5,920 nucleotides of DNA, taken from the NCBI GenBank assembly GCA_937905915.1, contig CALCVR010000301.1, positions 1-5,920 of the forward strand. The letters run 5' to 3'. The position numbers and the translations under genes were made by a program. The stretch comes from an uncultured Eubacteriaceae bacterium (GTDB lineage Bacteria > Bacillota > Clostridia > Oscillospirales > Acutalibacteraceae). A model generated the notes under the pieces. It was given only the letters and a program-made list of their open reading frames with translations, did no database searches and was not told the DNA's origin. Shown here piece after piece: positions 1 through 5,734 of the stretch. Positions within the stretch are counted from its first letter, which is position 1. The number at the start of each line of letters is the position of its first letter.

Positions 1-406
1 CAAGACCTCCCCCAATTCACCAAAAGTCAAAAATGTTCTATTGGCTTTTTTGGTGGGCGGACTGATTTGTACCATTGGCCAAGCCATCCAGAACCTGTGG
101 ATTCTGGCGGGACTGCCGGAGCAAGAGGCAAAAATGGCGGTATCCTGTACCCTCATTTTTCTCAGTGCCGCATTGACCGGTCTGGGGCTTTACGACAAAT
201 TGGCAAAACATGCCGGCGCCGGCACATTGGTGCCCATTACAGGATTTGCCAATGCCATCGTATCCCCAGCCATTGAGTTTAAAAGCGAAGGATATATTAC
301 CGGATTAGGCGCCAAAATGTTTGTCGTAGCGGGGCCTGTTCTGGTGTTTGGCATTTCGGCCAGCGTGGTGTACGGGATCATTCTGTACATCTGCAATTTG
401 TTCTAA
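1..406 (+). CDS. spoVAC: SpoVAC, stage V sporulation protein AC (5' partial)
   Basis: This is a small polytopic membrane protein of the SpoVA complex, acting in the inner forespore membrane. In Bacillus, SpoVA proteins are needed for DPA uptake during sporulation and release at germination, and SpoVAC has been described as a mechanosensitive channel. The frame is open from base 2 to the TAA at 404-406, giving 134 visible residues, while the family is about 150 long. Roughly 15-20 N-terminal residues therefore lie outside the window. The TTG at 41 is internal, because the preceding codons read as the usual Pro/Lys-rich cytoplasmic N-terminus (KTSPNSPKVKN). Visible landmarks are AFLVGGLICTIGQ, a second hydrophobic segment ending GLGLYDKL, the GAGTLVPITGFANA loop, and a long C-terminal membrane span. 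It is followed after 46 bp by spoVAD. The identification is based on motif similarity and gene order; the promoter (sigma-G in Bacillus) is not in the window. Confidence 0.95.
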   Translation, partial: KTSPNSPKVKNVLLAFLVGGLICTIGQAIQNLWILAGLPEQEAKMAVSCTLIFLSAALTGLGLYDKLAKHAGAGTLVPITGFANAIVSPAIEFKSEGYITGLGAKMFVVAGPVLVFGISASVVYGIILYICNLF

Positions 407-452
407 GGGTACGCGTTCCTTACAAAATGCTTGGAAAGGTAGGAATATCCAC

Positions 453-1472
453 ATGATAACCCGTACTGGACGATATACGTTGCTGCTGGATCAACATCCC
501 ATGGCGGCGGGTTTTGCCGCTGTGGCCGGTAAAAAAGAGGGAGAAGGCCCTTTGGCCAGGCAGTTTGATAAAATTTTTGAAGATACAAAACTAGGCCAGG
601 AGACCTGGGAAAAGGCCGAGAGCGCCATGCAGGAACAAGCGGTCCACCTGGCCTTGGATAAGGCTTCCATTAGCCCACAGCAGGTGGACTATGTTTTGGC
701 CGGCGATCTCATCAATCAATGTACCAGTTCTATCTTTGGACTGCGGTCTTTGGATATTCCCTTTGTGGGATTGTTTGGAGCTTGTTCCACTATGGCCCTT
801 TCCCTAGGGTTGGCAGGGCTGTTGGTGGAAAGCGGGGCGGCTTCCACCTGCGCCGCCGTCACGTCTTCCCACTTCTGCACCGCCGAACGCCAATTCCGTT
901 TTCCCCTGGAATATGGGGGACAGCGTCCTCCCACCTCTCAGTGGACCGCCACGGCGTCGGGATGCGCCATCATCACGCCATCCACCAACGGGGGAGGCCC
1001 TCAGATTGCCGGCGTCACCTTCGGCCGTATGGTGGATATGGGTATCAAAGACGCCAACAATATGGGAGCCGCTATGGCTGGAGCAGCGGCAGCCACTATC
1101 GTGGACTTCCTCAAGGATACCGGTAAAAAACCGGAGGACTTTGACGTCATCTTGACCGGCGATTTGGGTCAGGTGGGAAGCGATTTAATGCAGCAGCTGC
1201 TTTCCCGGGAAAATATAGAGTTAGGGACTCACTACGCCGATTGCGGTTTGCTGATTTACGACCGCCAGACCCAGGACGTCCATGCGGGTGGATCGGGCTG
1301 TGGATGTTCCGCCGCTGTAGTGTGCTCCTATATCATGAACCTGCTGAAAACCGGAGGCATGAAAAATGTACTCTTTGTAGGCACAGGCGCATTGATGTCC
1401 CCTATGACGGTGCAACAAGGGGAGAGTATCCCCGGAATCGCCCATGCGGTATGGCTCAAAAGCGCCTATTAG
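453..1472 (+). CDS. spoVAD: SpoVAD, stage V sporulation protein AD (DPA-binding, thiolase fold)
   Basis: This is the soluble, membrane-associated SpoVA component. In Bacillus it binds dipicolinic acid and works with the SpoVAC/SpoVAE membrane proteins in DPA transport. From the ATG at 453 the protein is 339 residues, matching the family length of about 338. An AGGTAGG-like ribosome binding site lies at 437-443. The same frame is open upstream to 348, but that longer start would overlap spoVAC and lacks a convincing binding site. Landmarks are an N-terminal RTGRYTLLL strand, AGDLINQC at 83-90, GACSTMALSLGLAG at 109-122 (Cys111 sits where thiolases carry the nucleophile), HFCTAERQFRFPLEYGGQRPP at 140-160, and DVHAGGSGCGCSA at 275-287, a SpoVAD hallmark. 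It looks intact. It probably lacks thiolase enzyme activity, as is inferred for the family. A 104-bp gap with a hairpin separates it from spoVAE. Confidence 0.97.
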   Translation: MITRTGRYTLLLDQHPMAAGFAAVAGKKEGEGPLARQFDKIFEDTKLGQETWEKAESAMQEQAVHLALDKASISPQQVDYVLAGDLINQCTSSIFGLRSLDIPFVGLFGACSTMALSLGLAGLLVESGAASTCAAVTSSHFCTAERQFRFPLEYGGQRPPTSQWTATASGCAIITPSTNGGGPQIAGVTFGRMVDMGIKDANNMGAAMAGAAAATIVDFLKDTGKKPEDFDVILTGDLGQVGSDLMQQLLSRENIELGTHYADCGLLIYDRQTQDVHAGGSGCGCSAAVVCSYIMNLLKTGGMKNVLFVGTGALMSPMTVQQGESIPGIAHAVWLKSAY

Positions 1473-1491
1473 GCAAAAGAAAAAACAGAGA

Positions 1492-1519
1492 CGCCCGCCG
1501 TAAGAGTACGAAGCGGGCG
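1492..1519 (+). promoter_or_regulatory. GC-rich hairpin in the spoVAD-spoVAE gap
   Basis: CGCCCGCCGTA (1492-1502) pairs with TACG (1507-1510) and GCGGGCG (1513-1519). This gives an 11-bp stem with a two-base bulge (AA, 1511-1512) and an AGAG tetraloop. It lies 19 bases after the spoVAD stop. The downstream bases GAAAATTTATTGATTT are AT-rich but lack a clean T-run, so it is a weak terminator at best. It may instead stabilise or attenuate the mRNA between the two genes. The structure is seen directly; its role is inference. Confidence 0.5.
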
Positions 1520-1576
1520 GAAAATTTATTGATTTATCTTACGCCGGTGATAGCGGCAGAGAGGAGAGATTGATTC

Positions 1577-1933
1577 ATGGAATACTTACTAGCATTCCTA
1601 GTAGGAGGCGTCCTGTGCGTCATCGGCCAGCTTCTCATTGACCTGACCAAACTGACGCCTGCCCGTATTTTGGTTATCTACGTCACAGCCGGCGTCATCC
1701 TAACAGCGGTGGGAATTTACGGTCCGTTGGTGGATTTTGCCGGAGCAGGAGCCACCGTCCCATTGACGGGATTCGGTTATGCGCTGGCCACCGGCGTCCA
1801 AGAAGGCATCCAGCAGCATGGGCTAATCGGCGCCCTTACAGGAGGCGTCACCGCCACCGCAGCCGGCATTGCGGCCGCCATTTTCTTTGGATATATCGTG
1901 GCGCTTGTATCCAAGTCCCACGACAAATCCTAG
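1577..1933 (+). CDS. spoVAE: SpoVAE (SpoVAEb-type), stage V sporulation protein AE
   Basis: This 118-residue membrane protein of the SpoVA complex is homologous to SpoVAC and is believed to form the DPA-conducting membrane part with it, with SpoVAD as soluble partner. The ATG at 1577 follows a GAGGAGAG ribosome binding site (1560-1567). Hydrophobic spans are roughly 3-22, 31-50 and 84-111. The N-terminal LLAFLVGGVLCVIGQ repeats the SpoVAC motif almost exactly, and GAGATVPLTGFGYAL (56-70) matches the SpoVAC GAGTLVPITGFANA loop. The length agrees with the single-domain SpoVAEb form of about 116 residues rather than the unrelated SpoVAEa. It is the last gene of the cluster: no spoVAF follows, and strong hairpins begin 20 bases after its stop. 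The larger-than-usual gap before it leaves open a separate control point. Confidence 0.95.
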   Translation: MEYLLAFLVGGVLCVIGQLLIDLTKLTPARILVIYVTAGVILTAVGIYGPLVDFAGAGATVPLTGFGYALATGVQEGIQQHGLIGALTGGVTATAAGIAAAIFFGYIVALVSKSHDKS

Positions 1934-1952
1934 AGGTTCGTTTAGCCGCACC

Positions 1953-1998
1953 GTTATCCCAAAACCATACCGCGCCTTGGCTATGCTTTTGGGATAAC
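1953..1998. repeat. 46-bp interrupted palindrome after spoVAE
   Basis: GTTATCCCAAAA (1953-1964) is a perfect inverted repeat of TTTTGGGATAAC (1987-1998). After one C-C mismatch the pairing continues with CATA/TATG (1966-1969 with 1982-1985), leaving a 12-base loop. There is no T-tract after it on the + strand. Only four bases separate it from the main terminator. It could be a 3'-end stabilising hairpin, a protein-binding palindrome or a copy of a dispersed palindromic repeat. The flanks show no target-site duplication and no second copy is evident in the window. Confidence 0.65.
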
Positions 1999-2002
1999 AA
2001 AC

Positions 2003-2042
2003 AAAAAGGGTGGAAGAGGGTTTGTCCTCTTCCACCCTTTTT
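2003..2042. terminator. Bidirectional intrinsic terminator between spoVAE and the small membrane protein gene
   Basis: AAAAAGGGTGGAAGAGG (2003-2019) pairs perfectly over 17 bp with CCTCTTCCACCCTTTTT (2026-2042) around a 6-base loop. Both strands give a GC-containing stem followed by a T-run. It can therefore end the spoVA transcript (+) and the convergent transcript of the 51-codon gene (-), whose stop is 35 bases away. Confidence 0.92.
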
Positions 2043-2076
2043 CATTGCTGTGTGGTACTTGTGAGCTACTCGAGTA

Positions 2077-2232
2077 TTACTCAATAGCAGTCTCGATGTA
2101 ATGCTCCAATTCTTCATCGTCCTTGCGCTTTTTCTCCATGCGTACAAAGATCATGGCGATAGCAGTGGCAATGGAAGCCACCACCGTAACAAGGCCGATA
2201 ATTGCCAAGATTGTCTTAGACCGTTTGTCCAT
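2077..2232 (-). CDS. Small single-span membrane protein, 51 aa, unknown function
   Basis: I do not recognise this gene as a named family. It encodes 51 residues from an ATG at 2232-2230 to a TAA at 2079-2077. It starts MDKRSKTILA, has one hydrophobic span at about residues 7-30, then a basic patch (RMEKKRK, 31-37) and an acidic tail ending ETAIE. The stronger positive charge after the span suggests the C-terminus is in the cytoplasm, but the N-terminus also carries Lys and Arg, so topology is uncertain. Support for a real gene comes from an AGGAGGGG ribosome binding site about 7 bases before the ATG, a near-consensus promoter (2275-2303) and a strong terminator beyond the stop. It is monocistronic and lies between rpsT and the convergent spoVA cluster. 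A type I toxin is possible by size, but the acidic tail makes this less likely. Confidence 0.8.
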   Translation of the reverse strand: MDKRSKTILAIIGLVTVVASIATAIAMIFVRMEKKRKDDEELEHYIETAIE

Positions 2233-2274
2233 AAAGAACCCCTCCTATGGATTGCAATCGATGTGTCTATCACC

Positions 2275-2303
2275 ATCATAAACAAATGAAACCCATAAGT
2301 CAA
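2275..2303 (-). promoter_or_regulatory. Sigma-A-type promoter of the 51-aa membrane protein gene
   Basis: Read on the minus strand, TTGACT (2303-2298) and TATGAT (2280-2275) are separated by exactly 17 bases, each one mismatch from consensus. The predicted start is near 2268, giving a leader of about 36 nt that contains the AGGAGGGG ribosome binding site. The fit implies vegetative transcription rather than a sporulation sigma factor. Confidence 0.8.
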
Positions 2304-2373
2304 GGCGTAATTCGTCGCAATACAACGAAAATTTTTTGCTGGCGATAGGAGAGAAGCTCCGGCCTAAAAAAGT

Positions 2374-2403
2374 AAAAAAGCAGGGCCTAACGCTCTGCTT
2401 TTT
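2374..2403 (-). terminator. rpsT intrinsic terminator
   Basis: The segment lies 18 bases past the rpsT stop. GCAGGGC (2380-2386) faces GCTCTGC (2392-2398) across a 5-base loop, flanked by A-run 2374-2379 and T-run 2399-2403, so the stem can extend to 12 bp. On the minus strand the T-run is six long. One position is A-C in the minus transcript but G-U in a plus transcript, so it could also stop readthrough from the left. Confidence 0.82.
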
Positions 2404-2421
2404 CCATCGTACTTATGCAAC

Positions 2422-2679
2422 TTATTGGGCCGCAGCTCTGCGGATCAAAGCGGACTTTTTGCGGGCCGCTGTGTTCTTGTGCAGGATTCCCTTTGCGGCA
2501 GCTTGGTCGATCTTCTTGACAGCCAGGCGGACGCACTCGCCTTTGTCGGCGGCGTTCTGCTCGATGGAAGCGTTGGCCTTCTTGATGATGGTCTTCAAAG
2601 AAGAAGTGTAAGCCTTGTTACGGGCGGTCTTTACTTCAATGACTCTGACGCGCTTTTTAGCAGATTTAATATTGGGCAT
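2422..2679 (-). CDS. rpsT: 30S ribosomal protein S20
   Basis: This is a primary 16S rRNA-binding protein of the small ribosomal subunit. From the ATG at 2679-2677 it is 85 residues, normal for bacterial S20. The N-terminus MPNIKSAKKRV is the family signature, and the C-terminal GILHKNTAARKKSAL segment (about 64-78) is the other conserved block. The composition is Lys/Ala-rich and helical, as expected. The start is fixed by an AAGGAGGTG ribosome binding site (2693-2685) five bases upstream; an in-frame extension by ten codons would include that site and is rejected. The gene is monocistronic, with its own promoter and terminator, and is divergent from the DegV-family gene. In E. coli S20 represses its own translation; the short leader of about 33 nt here shows no obvious structure for that. 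Confidence 0.98.
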   Translation of the reverse strand: MPNIKSAKKRVRVIEVKTARNKAYTSSLKTIIKKANASIEQNAADKGECVRLAVKKIDQAAAKGILHKNTAARKKSALIRRAAAQ

Positions 2680-2718
2680 ATTTCCACCTCCTTTATCACT
2701 ACCGGTCATATACCTAAA

Positions 2719-2747
2719 ACTATATCATCTTTGCTGAAAAATTGCAA
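2719..2747 (-). promoter_or_regulatory. rpsT: rpsT promoter
   Basis: On the minus strand, TTGCAA (2747-2742) and TATAGT (2724-2719) are separated by 17 bases. The predicted start is near 2712, about 33 nt before the rpsT ATG. This is a good sigma-A match for a housekeeping gene. Confidence 0.75.
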
Positions 2748-2792
2748 GAGCTTTTTTTAGTTCGACAGGCATCTACTTGACTTATCCGTTTT

Positions 2793-2863
2793 TTGACATC
2801 GCAAAAAATGACGATGAATTATGATAAATAGCCCTGTTCTTTGGGAGGGAAATGTAGTACAAT
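2793..2863 (+). promoter_or_regulatory. Candidate promoter region for the DegV-family gene
   Basis: Two imperfect possibilities are seen. TTGACA (2793-2798) is a perfect -35, but the best -10, TATGAT (2820-2825), is 21 bases away; AATTAT at 18 bases is weaker. Further down, TACAAT (2858-2863) is a good -10 with only a poor -35 (TGTTCT, 2835-2840). I cannot choose between them. Confidence 0.35.
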
Positions 2864-2933
2864 AGAAGAATCAAACAAAATCATGGTTCTGGTGTTTTTA
2901 TCCAAATCATAGCAAACGAGGAGGGTGCTTTCC

Positions 2934-3803
2934 ATGCCAAACTATGTGATTACAACCGATTCCACCGTGGATATGCCCAGAGATTATTTACAGAAAAACC
3001 AGGTGCCGTGCCTTGGCCTCAGTTTTTCCATGGCGGGGATTCATTATGTAGACGATGAAAATTGCCCCCTTTCGCCAGAGCAATTTTATAGCTTAGTGCG
3101 TCAGGGTCAGATGCCTGTAACAGCCCAAGCCAATATGACTGATTTTATTCAAATGGTGGAGCCGTTGCTTGCCGAGGGAAAGGATGTGCTTCATATTGCC
3201 TTTTCCAGCGGCCTTTCCGGGTCCCTCAATTCCTATAATTTAGGCGCTCAGGATCTGCTCGGCAAGTATCCCGACCGCAAAATCATGGTAGTGGATTCCC
3301 TTTGCGCCTCCATGGGCGAGGGCCTGCTTCTTTACTACGCTGTGGAAAATTGGCATAAGGGCATGAGCCTTGAGGAAAACGCCCAGTGGCTGGAGGACAA
3401 TAAGCTCCACCTATGTCACTGGTTTACAGTGGACGACCTCCATCATCTCCATCGCGGCGGCCGGGTCTCCAAGGCTTCGGCCATTTTAGGGTCCTTGATG
3501 GGCATTAAGCCGGTTCTCCATGTGGACGATGAGGGACATCTTATCCTGGTAGAGAAGGTGCGGGGACGCGCGGCGTCTCTCAGCGCTATGGTCAAGCATA
3601 TGGCCGAAACCGCCTTCGATCCCAAGGATCAGATAGTGTTTATCAGCCATGGCGACTGCTTGGAAGATGCGAAAAAGCTGGAGACCATGGTGCGCAAACA
3701 GTTTGGTGTTAAACGGTTTATGATCAACACCATCGGCCCGGTCATCGGGACCCATTCCGGTCCCGGGACGTTGGCATTATTCTTCCTGGGCTCCAAACGA
3801 TAA
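2934..3803 (+). CDS. DegV family fatty-acid-binding protein
   Basis: This is a cytoplasmic lipid-binding protein of the DegV (FakB-like) family. Members hold a fatty acid for phosphorylation by a FakA-type kinase, feeding host- or membrane-derived acyl chains into phospholipid synthesis. From the ATG at 2934 it has 289 residues, a typical full length. Motifs in order are TTDSTVDMP (7-15), PVTAQANMTDF (61-71), FSSGLSGSLNSY (90-101, fatty-acid-contacting serines in the family), DDLHHLHRGGRVSKASAILG (167-186), IKPVL (191-195), KVRGR (208-212) and IGTHSGPGTLALFF (271-284). AGGAGGG at 2919-2925 lies eight bases before the ATG; the GTG at 2925 overlaps this site and is rejected as start. The gene stands alone; no fakA or paralogue is next to it, so its kinase partner must be elsewhere. 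Family assignment is firm, but the specific ligand cannot be read from sequence. Confidence 0.95.
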   Translation: MPNYVITTDSTVDMPRDYLQKNQVPCLGLSFSMAGIHYVDDENCPLSPEQFYSLVRQGQMPVTAQANMTDFIQMVEPLLAEGKDVLHIAFSSGLSGSLNSYNLGAQDLLGKYPDRKIMVVDSLCASMGEGLLLYYAVENWHKGMSLEENAQWLEDNKLHLCHWFTVDDLHHLHRGGRVSKASAILGSLMGIKPVLHVDDEGHLILVEKVRGRAASLSAMVKHMAETAFDPKDQIVFISHGDCLEDAKKLETMVRKQFGVKRFMINTIGPVIGTHSGPGTLALFFLGSKR

Positions 3804-3819
3804 AATGTTATTTTAGAGA

Positions 3820-3868
3820 AAAAAGACCGCCTGTCCGATTCCAAAAGAATCTGGCAGGCGGTCTTTTT
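3820..3868. terminator. Bidirectional terminator between degV-family gene and the DUF3592 gene
   Basis: AAAAAGACCGCCTG (3820-3833) pairs over 14 bp with CAGGCGGTCTTTTT (3855-3868). The stem continues inward through a small mismatch to GATTC/GAATC (3837-3841 with 3847-3851) around a CAAAA loop. T-runs on both strands serve the DegV-family transcript (+) and the prmA operon (-). Confidence 0.93.
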
Positions 3869-3883
3869 GACGGTGCGTTACGC

Positions 3884-4309
3884 TCAAACATCAATTTGTT
3901 TTCGAATCCGCTTTCTCCGCCATCCAAAGGCGCCGAGGGCTAATGGGACGCCGATGAAAAAGGGCGCATAAGGATCCAGCCCTGGGCCGGGCTTGTGGAA
4001 GGAGGATTCAGCTGGGTTCTGGGGATTGTACCAGACGTCGGTTTCATCCCCCGCTTTAAAGTCGGTGTGGGTTCCGGAATACAAGGAGTCTCCTGTATAA
4101 ACAGTACCATCCACGCTGTAGGAATAATAGATGCGGTGGCTGCTGCTGCTTTTGCGGTGGTAGTTTTCGATGTCCAGCACCACGCCGGAGGCAGACACCC
4201 AGTCTTTGTACTGTTGGGTTCTGGCAAAGTAGATTCCAAGGGAGGCAATGCAAGCTGCGATCAAAATCACAATGGGGATGATGAATTTTTTTGCCTTGGT
4301 TTGGTCCAA
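3884..4309 (-). CDS. DUF3592-type membrane protein, 141 aa
   Basis: The function is unknown. The layout fits DUF3592: a membrane span at about 9-29, an extracytoplasmic beta-rich domain, and a second span at about 114-130 followed by a basic cytoplasmic tail (RRKRIRKQ). The domain shows W37 then SGVVLDIE (41-48), IYYSYSVDGTVYTGDSLYSG (60-79), AGDETDVWYNP (86-96) and NP (98-99), the usual W..G.V / Y.Y.V.G..Y / GD.V.V.YNP.NP pattern. The start is a TTG at 4309-4307. An in-frame TGA at 4318-4316 prevents a longer reading, and no later start would keep the first span. AGAAGGGA lies about ten bases upstream. It follows the lipoprotein gene by 39 bp on the same strand and is the last gene before the shared terminator, so co-transcription with the lipoprotein and prmA is likely. 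Both upstream and own products act at the cell envelope, apart from PrmA. Confidence 0.85.
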   Translation of the reverse strand: MDQTKAKKFIIPIVILIAACIASLGIYFARTQQYKDWVSASGVVLDIENYHRKSSSSHRIYYSYSVDGTVYTGDSLYSGTHTDFKAGDETDVWYNPQNPAESSFHKPGPGLDPYAPFFIGVPLALGAFGWRRKRIRKQIDV

Positions 4310-4348
4310 TGTTGTTCAGTCCCTTCTCTTGTAAGACGCCGGAGGATT

Positions 4349-4774
4349 TTACCGCACTTCAAATTCCGCCGCTAAGGGGGTAGCGCCCTGGCTGGTGTTT
4401 ACCGGCTTAACCACTCGATAGGCTCCCTTAGGAAGTTTTTTCTCCCAAGTGACGTCAAACTCATTGGTGTCCCCGGGCTTTAGGATGGCGGCCAGAGAAT
4501 TAAAGACCTGTTCGCCATCCATCGAGTACCAGGAGCCGTCTTTGTTCTGCTCAATGGTATAATCCGTGCCATAGGAGAGCTCTTCTTCTACGTTGCTTTG
4601 AATCAGAAGCGTAAGGCCGGTATCGGTAAGGCTTTGATCCTGAATGGATATCGTCACCTCAGAGGTCTCGTTTACTTTTTCATAGGCGGTAGGTGTTGAA
4701 AATTTTACCAAGTTACATCCGGATACCGCCAATACGATCACAAGCGTCAATGCCAATGCAGCTATTTTTTTCAT
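4349..4774 (-). CDS. Small secreted lipoprotein with probable Ig-like domain, 141 aa
   Basis: This is a predicted lipoprotein anchored outside the cytoplasmic membrane. A type II signal peptide is clear: basic MKK, a hydrophobic core at 4-17, and the lipobox VSGC with Cys20 as the lipidated residue. The mature part of about 120 residues is beta-rich: LTLLIQSN (54-61), YGTDYTIEQNKDGSWY (68-83), LKPGDTNEFDVTW (98-110), LPKGAYRVVK (114-123) and AAEFEV (135-140). This pattern of a short strand, 'YG..Y.IE...DG.WY', 'LKPG....F.V.W' and 'LP.G.YR.VK' resembles a bacterial Ig-like domain family found in Firmicute lipoproteins (I believe Pfam Big_14, not verified). The ATG at 4774 follows GGAGG (4788-4784) at nine bases. 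It starts 39 bp after prmA and ends 39 bp before the DUF3592 gene. No enzymatic residues are apparent; ligand and role are unknown. Confidence 0.85.
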   Translation of the reverse strand: MKKIAALALTLVIVLAVSGCNLVKFSTPTAYEKVNETSEVTISIQDQSLTDTGLTLLIQSNVEEELSYGTDYTIEQNKDGSWYSMDGEQVFNSLAAILKPGDTNEFDVTWEKKLPKGAYRVVKPVNTSQGATPLAAEFEVR

Positions 4775-4813
4775 GATCCAGCGCCTCCAACTATTATAAT
4801 AGACTTAAAGACT

Positions 4814-5734
4814 CTAATTTCGACGGCAGGCCAAGGCGACCCAGCCGCCCTCGGTCAGGGAGGATATCACTTGGAATCCGTTTTGCTCCAAAGCATCCCG
4901 CACGTCCTGCTCGCGGCTGTCGATGATGCCGGACACCACAAAGGTACCGCCATCCTGGAGAAGAGGAGGGACATCCGGTGTAAGACGGATGATGATGTCG
5001 GCTACAATGTTGGCGGTAATAAGCTGGAAGCGTCCCTTGACGTCGCAGGCCAGGTCCCCGCAGATGACCGAGAGGTTTTCCTCCACGCCGTTTAAGGCGG
5101 CGTTTTCACCCGCCACCCGGACGGCCGTAGCATCGATGTCCACGCCTACGGCGCGCCTAGCGCCTAACTTTAAGGCAGTGACTGCAAGAATGCCGGATCC
5201 CGTGCCCACATCCAGCATATCCTGACCGGGGGAGAGAAATTGTTCAATCAGACGCATACAAAGCCGTGTGGTGGCATGAGTACCCGTACCGAAGGCCATA
5301 CCGGGATCCAGCGTAATGACAACATCCTCTTTCTCTGGCTGATAATGCTCCCAGCTGGGGACCACCATCAATTTTTCCCCCACACGGACGGGTTTATAAT
5401 ACTGGCGCCAAGCGGTGGCCCAATCCTCTTCCCGGACGTTTTCCTGCATCAGCTGATGGGGGATGGAGCAGGCGGTCAACTGCTGCTGCAAAAAGGACAA
5501 AGCCTCAGCCGGATTTTCATCGGGACTGATGTAGATGTGAATCAAAGCGTGATTCCGATCCCGTTTCAAAAGGCCTTCGTCGATGAGATCCACATGGGCC
5601 ATCTCATGCACCTGCTGCTCCATATCGGAATAATCCTCAATGTATACGCCGTAGGGGACGGTCATCTGAGCAATGGCGGTGGCGGTTTCCAAGTGGGCAG
5701 TGGGAATTTGAATGGTCAATTCAGTCCAATCCAT
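4814..5734 (-). CDS. prmA: Ribosomal protein L11 methyltransferase
   Basis: This cytoplasmic S-adenosylmethionine-dependent enzyme trimethylates amino groups of ribosomal protein L11. From the ATG at 5734-5732 it has 306 residues, typical for Firmicute PrmA. The N-terminal half is the substrate-recognition domain (MDWTELTIQIPTAHLE onward). The linker and active-site region carries WATAWRQYYKPVRVGEKLMV (105-124) and LDPGMAFGTGTHATT (142-156), the PrmA hallmark. The Rossmann domain has MLDVGTGSGILAV (173-185, SAM motif I), VGVDID (196-201, motif II) and TANIVADIII (240-249, the substrate loop). AGAGAGGTG lies six bases before the ATG; an in-frame TTG seven codons upstream would place that site inside the coding region and is rejected. 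In many Firmicutes prmA follows dnaJ; here no dnaJ end and no CIRCE repeat is seen upstream, and it instead leads a run with two envelope-protein genes. All key motifs are intact. Confidence 0.96.
   Translation of the reverse strand: MDWTELTIQIPTAHLETATAIAQMTVPYGVYIEDYSDMEQQVHEMAHVDLIDEGLLKRDRNHALIHIYISPDENPAEALSFLQQQLTACSIPHQLMQENVREEDWATAWRQYYKPVRVGEKLMVVPSWEHYQPEKEDVVITLDPGMAFGTGTHATTRLCMRLIEQFLSPGQDMLDVGTGSGILAVTALKLGARRAVGVDIDATAVRVAGENAALNGVEENLSVICGDLACDVKGRFQLITANIVADIIIRLTPDVPPLLQDGGTFVVSGIIDSREQDVRDALEQNGFQVISSLTEGGWVALACRRN

Noticed and set aside
348..452. In-frame upstream extension of spoVAD
   Set aside because: It would overlap spoVAC by 59 bases and has no convincing ribosome binding site; the ATG at 453 gives the family length and N-terminus.
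1953..1998. Integron attC site or insertion-sequence ends
   Set aside because: The arm ends have the wrong orientation and sequence for attC core sites, there is no target duplication, and no transposase or integrase is present.
2425..2760. Long plus-strand open frames opposite rpsT
   Set aside because: They are antisense to an unmistakable S20 gene, and their translations show no recognisable features or binding sites.
2883..2912. Nine-codon frame (MVLVFLSKS) before the DegV-family gene, as a leader peptide
   Set aside because: It has no ribosome binding site and there is no attenuator-like hairpin after it.
3995..4375. Plus-strand open frame across the DUF3592 gene
   Set aside because: It is antisense to a gene with clear membrane spans and family motifs, and it lacks a start context.
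4793..4798. Perfect TATAAT on the minus strand before the lipoprotein gene
   Set aside because: No -35 lies at suitable spacing, and transcription would start inside the GGAGG site; more likely chance in an AT-rich junction.
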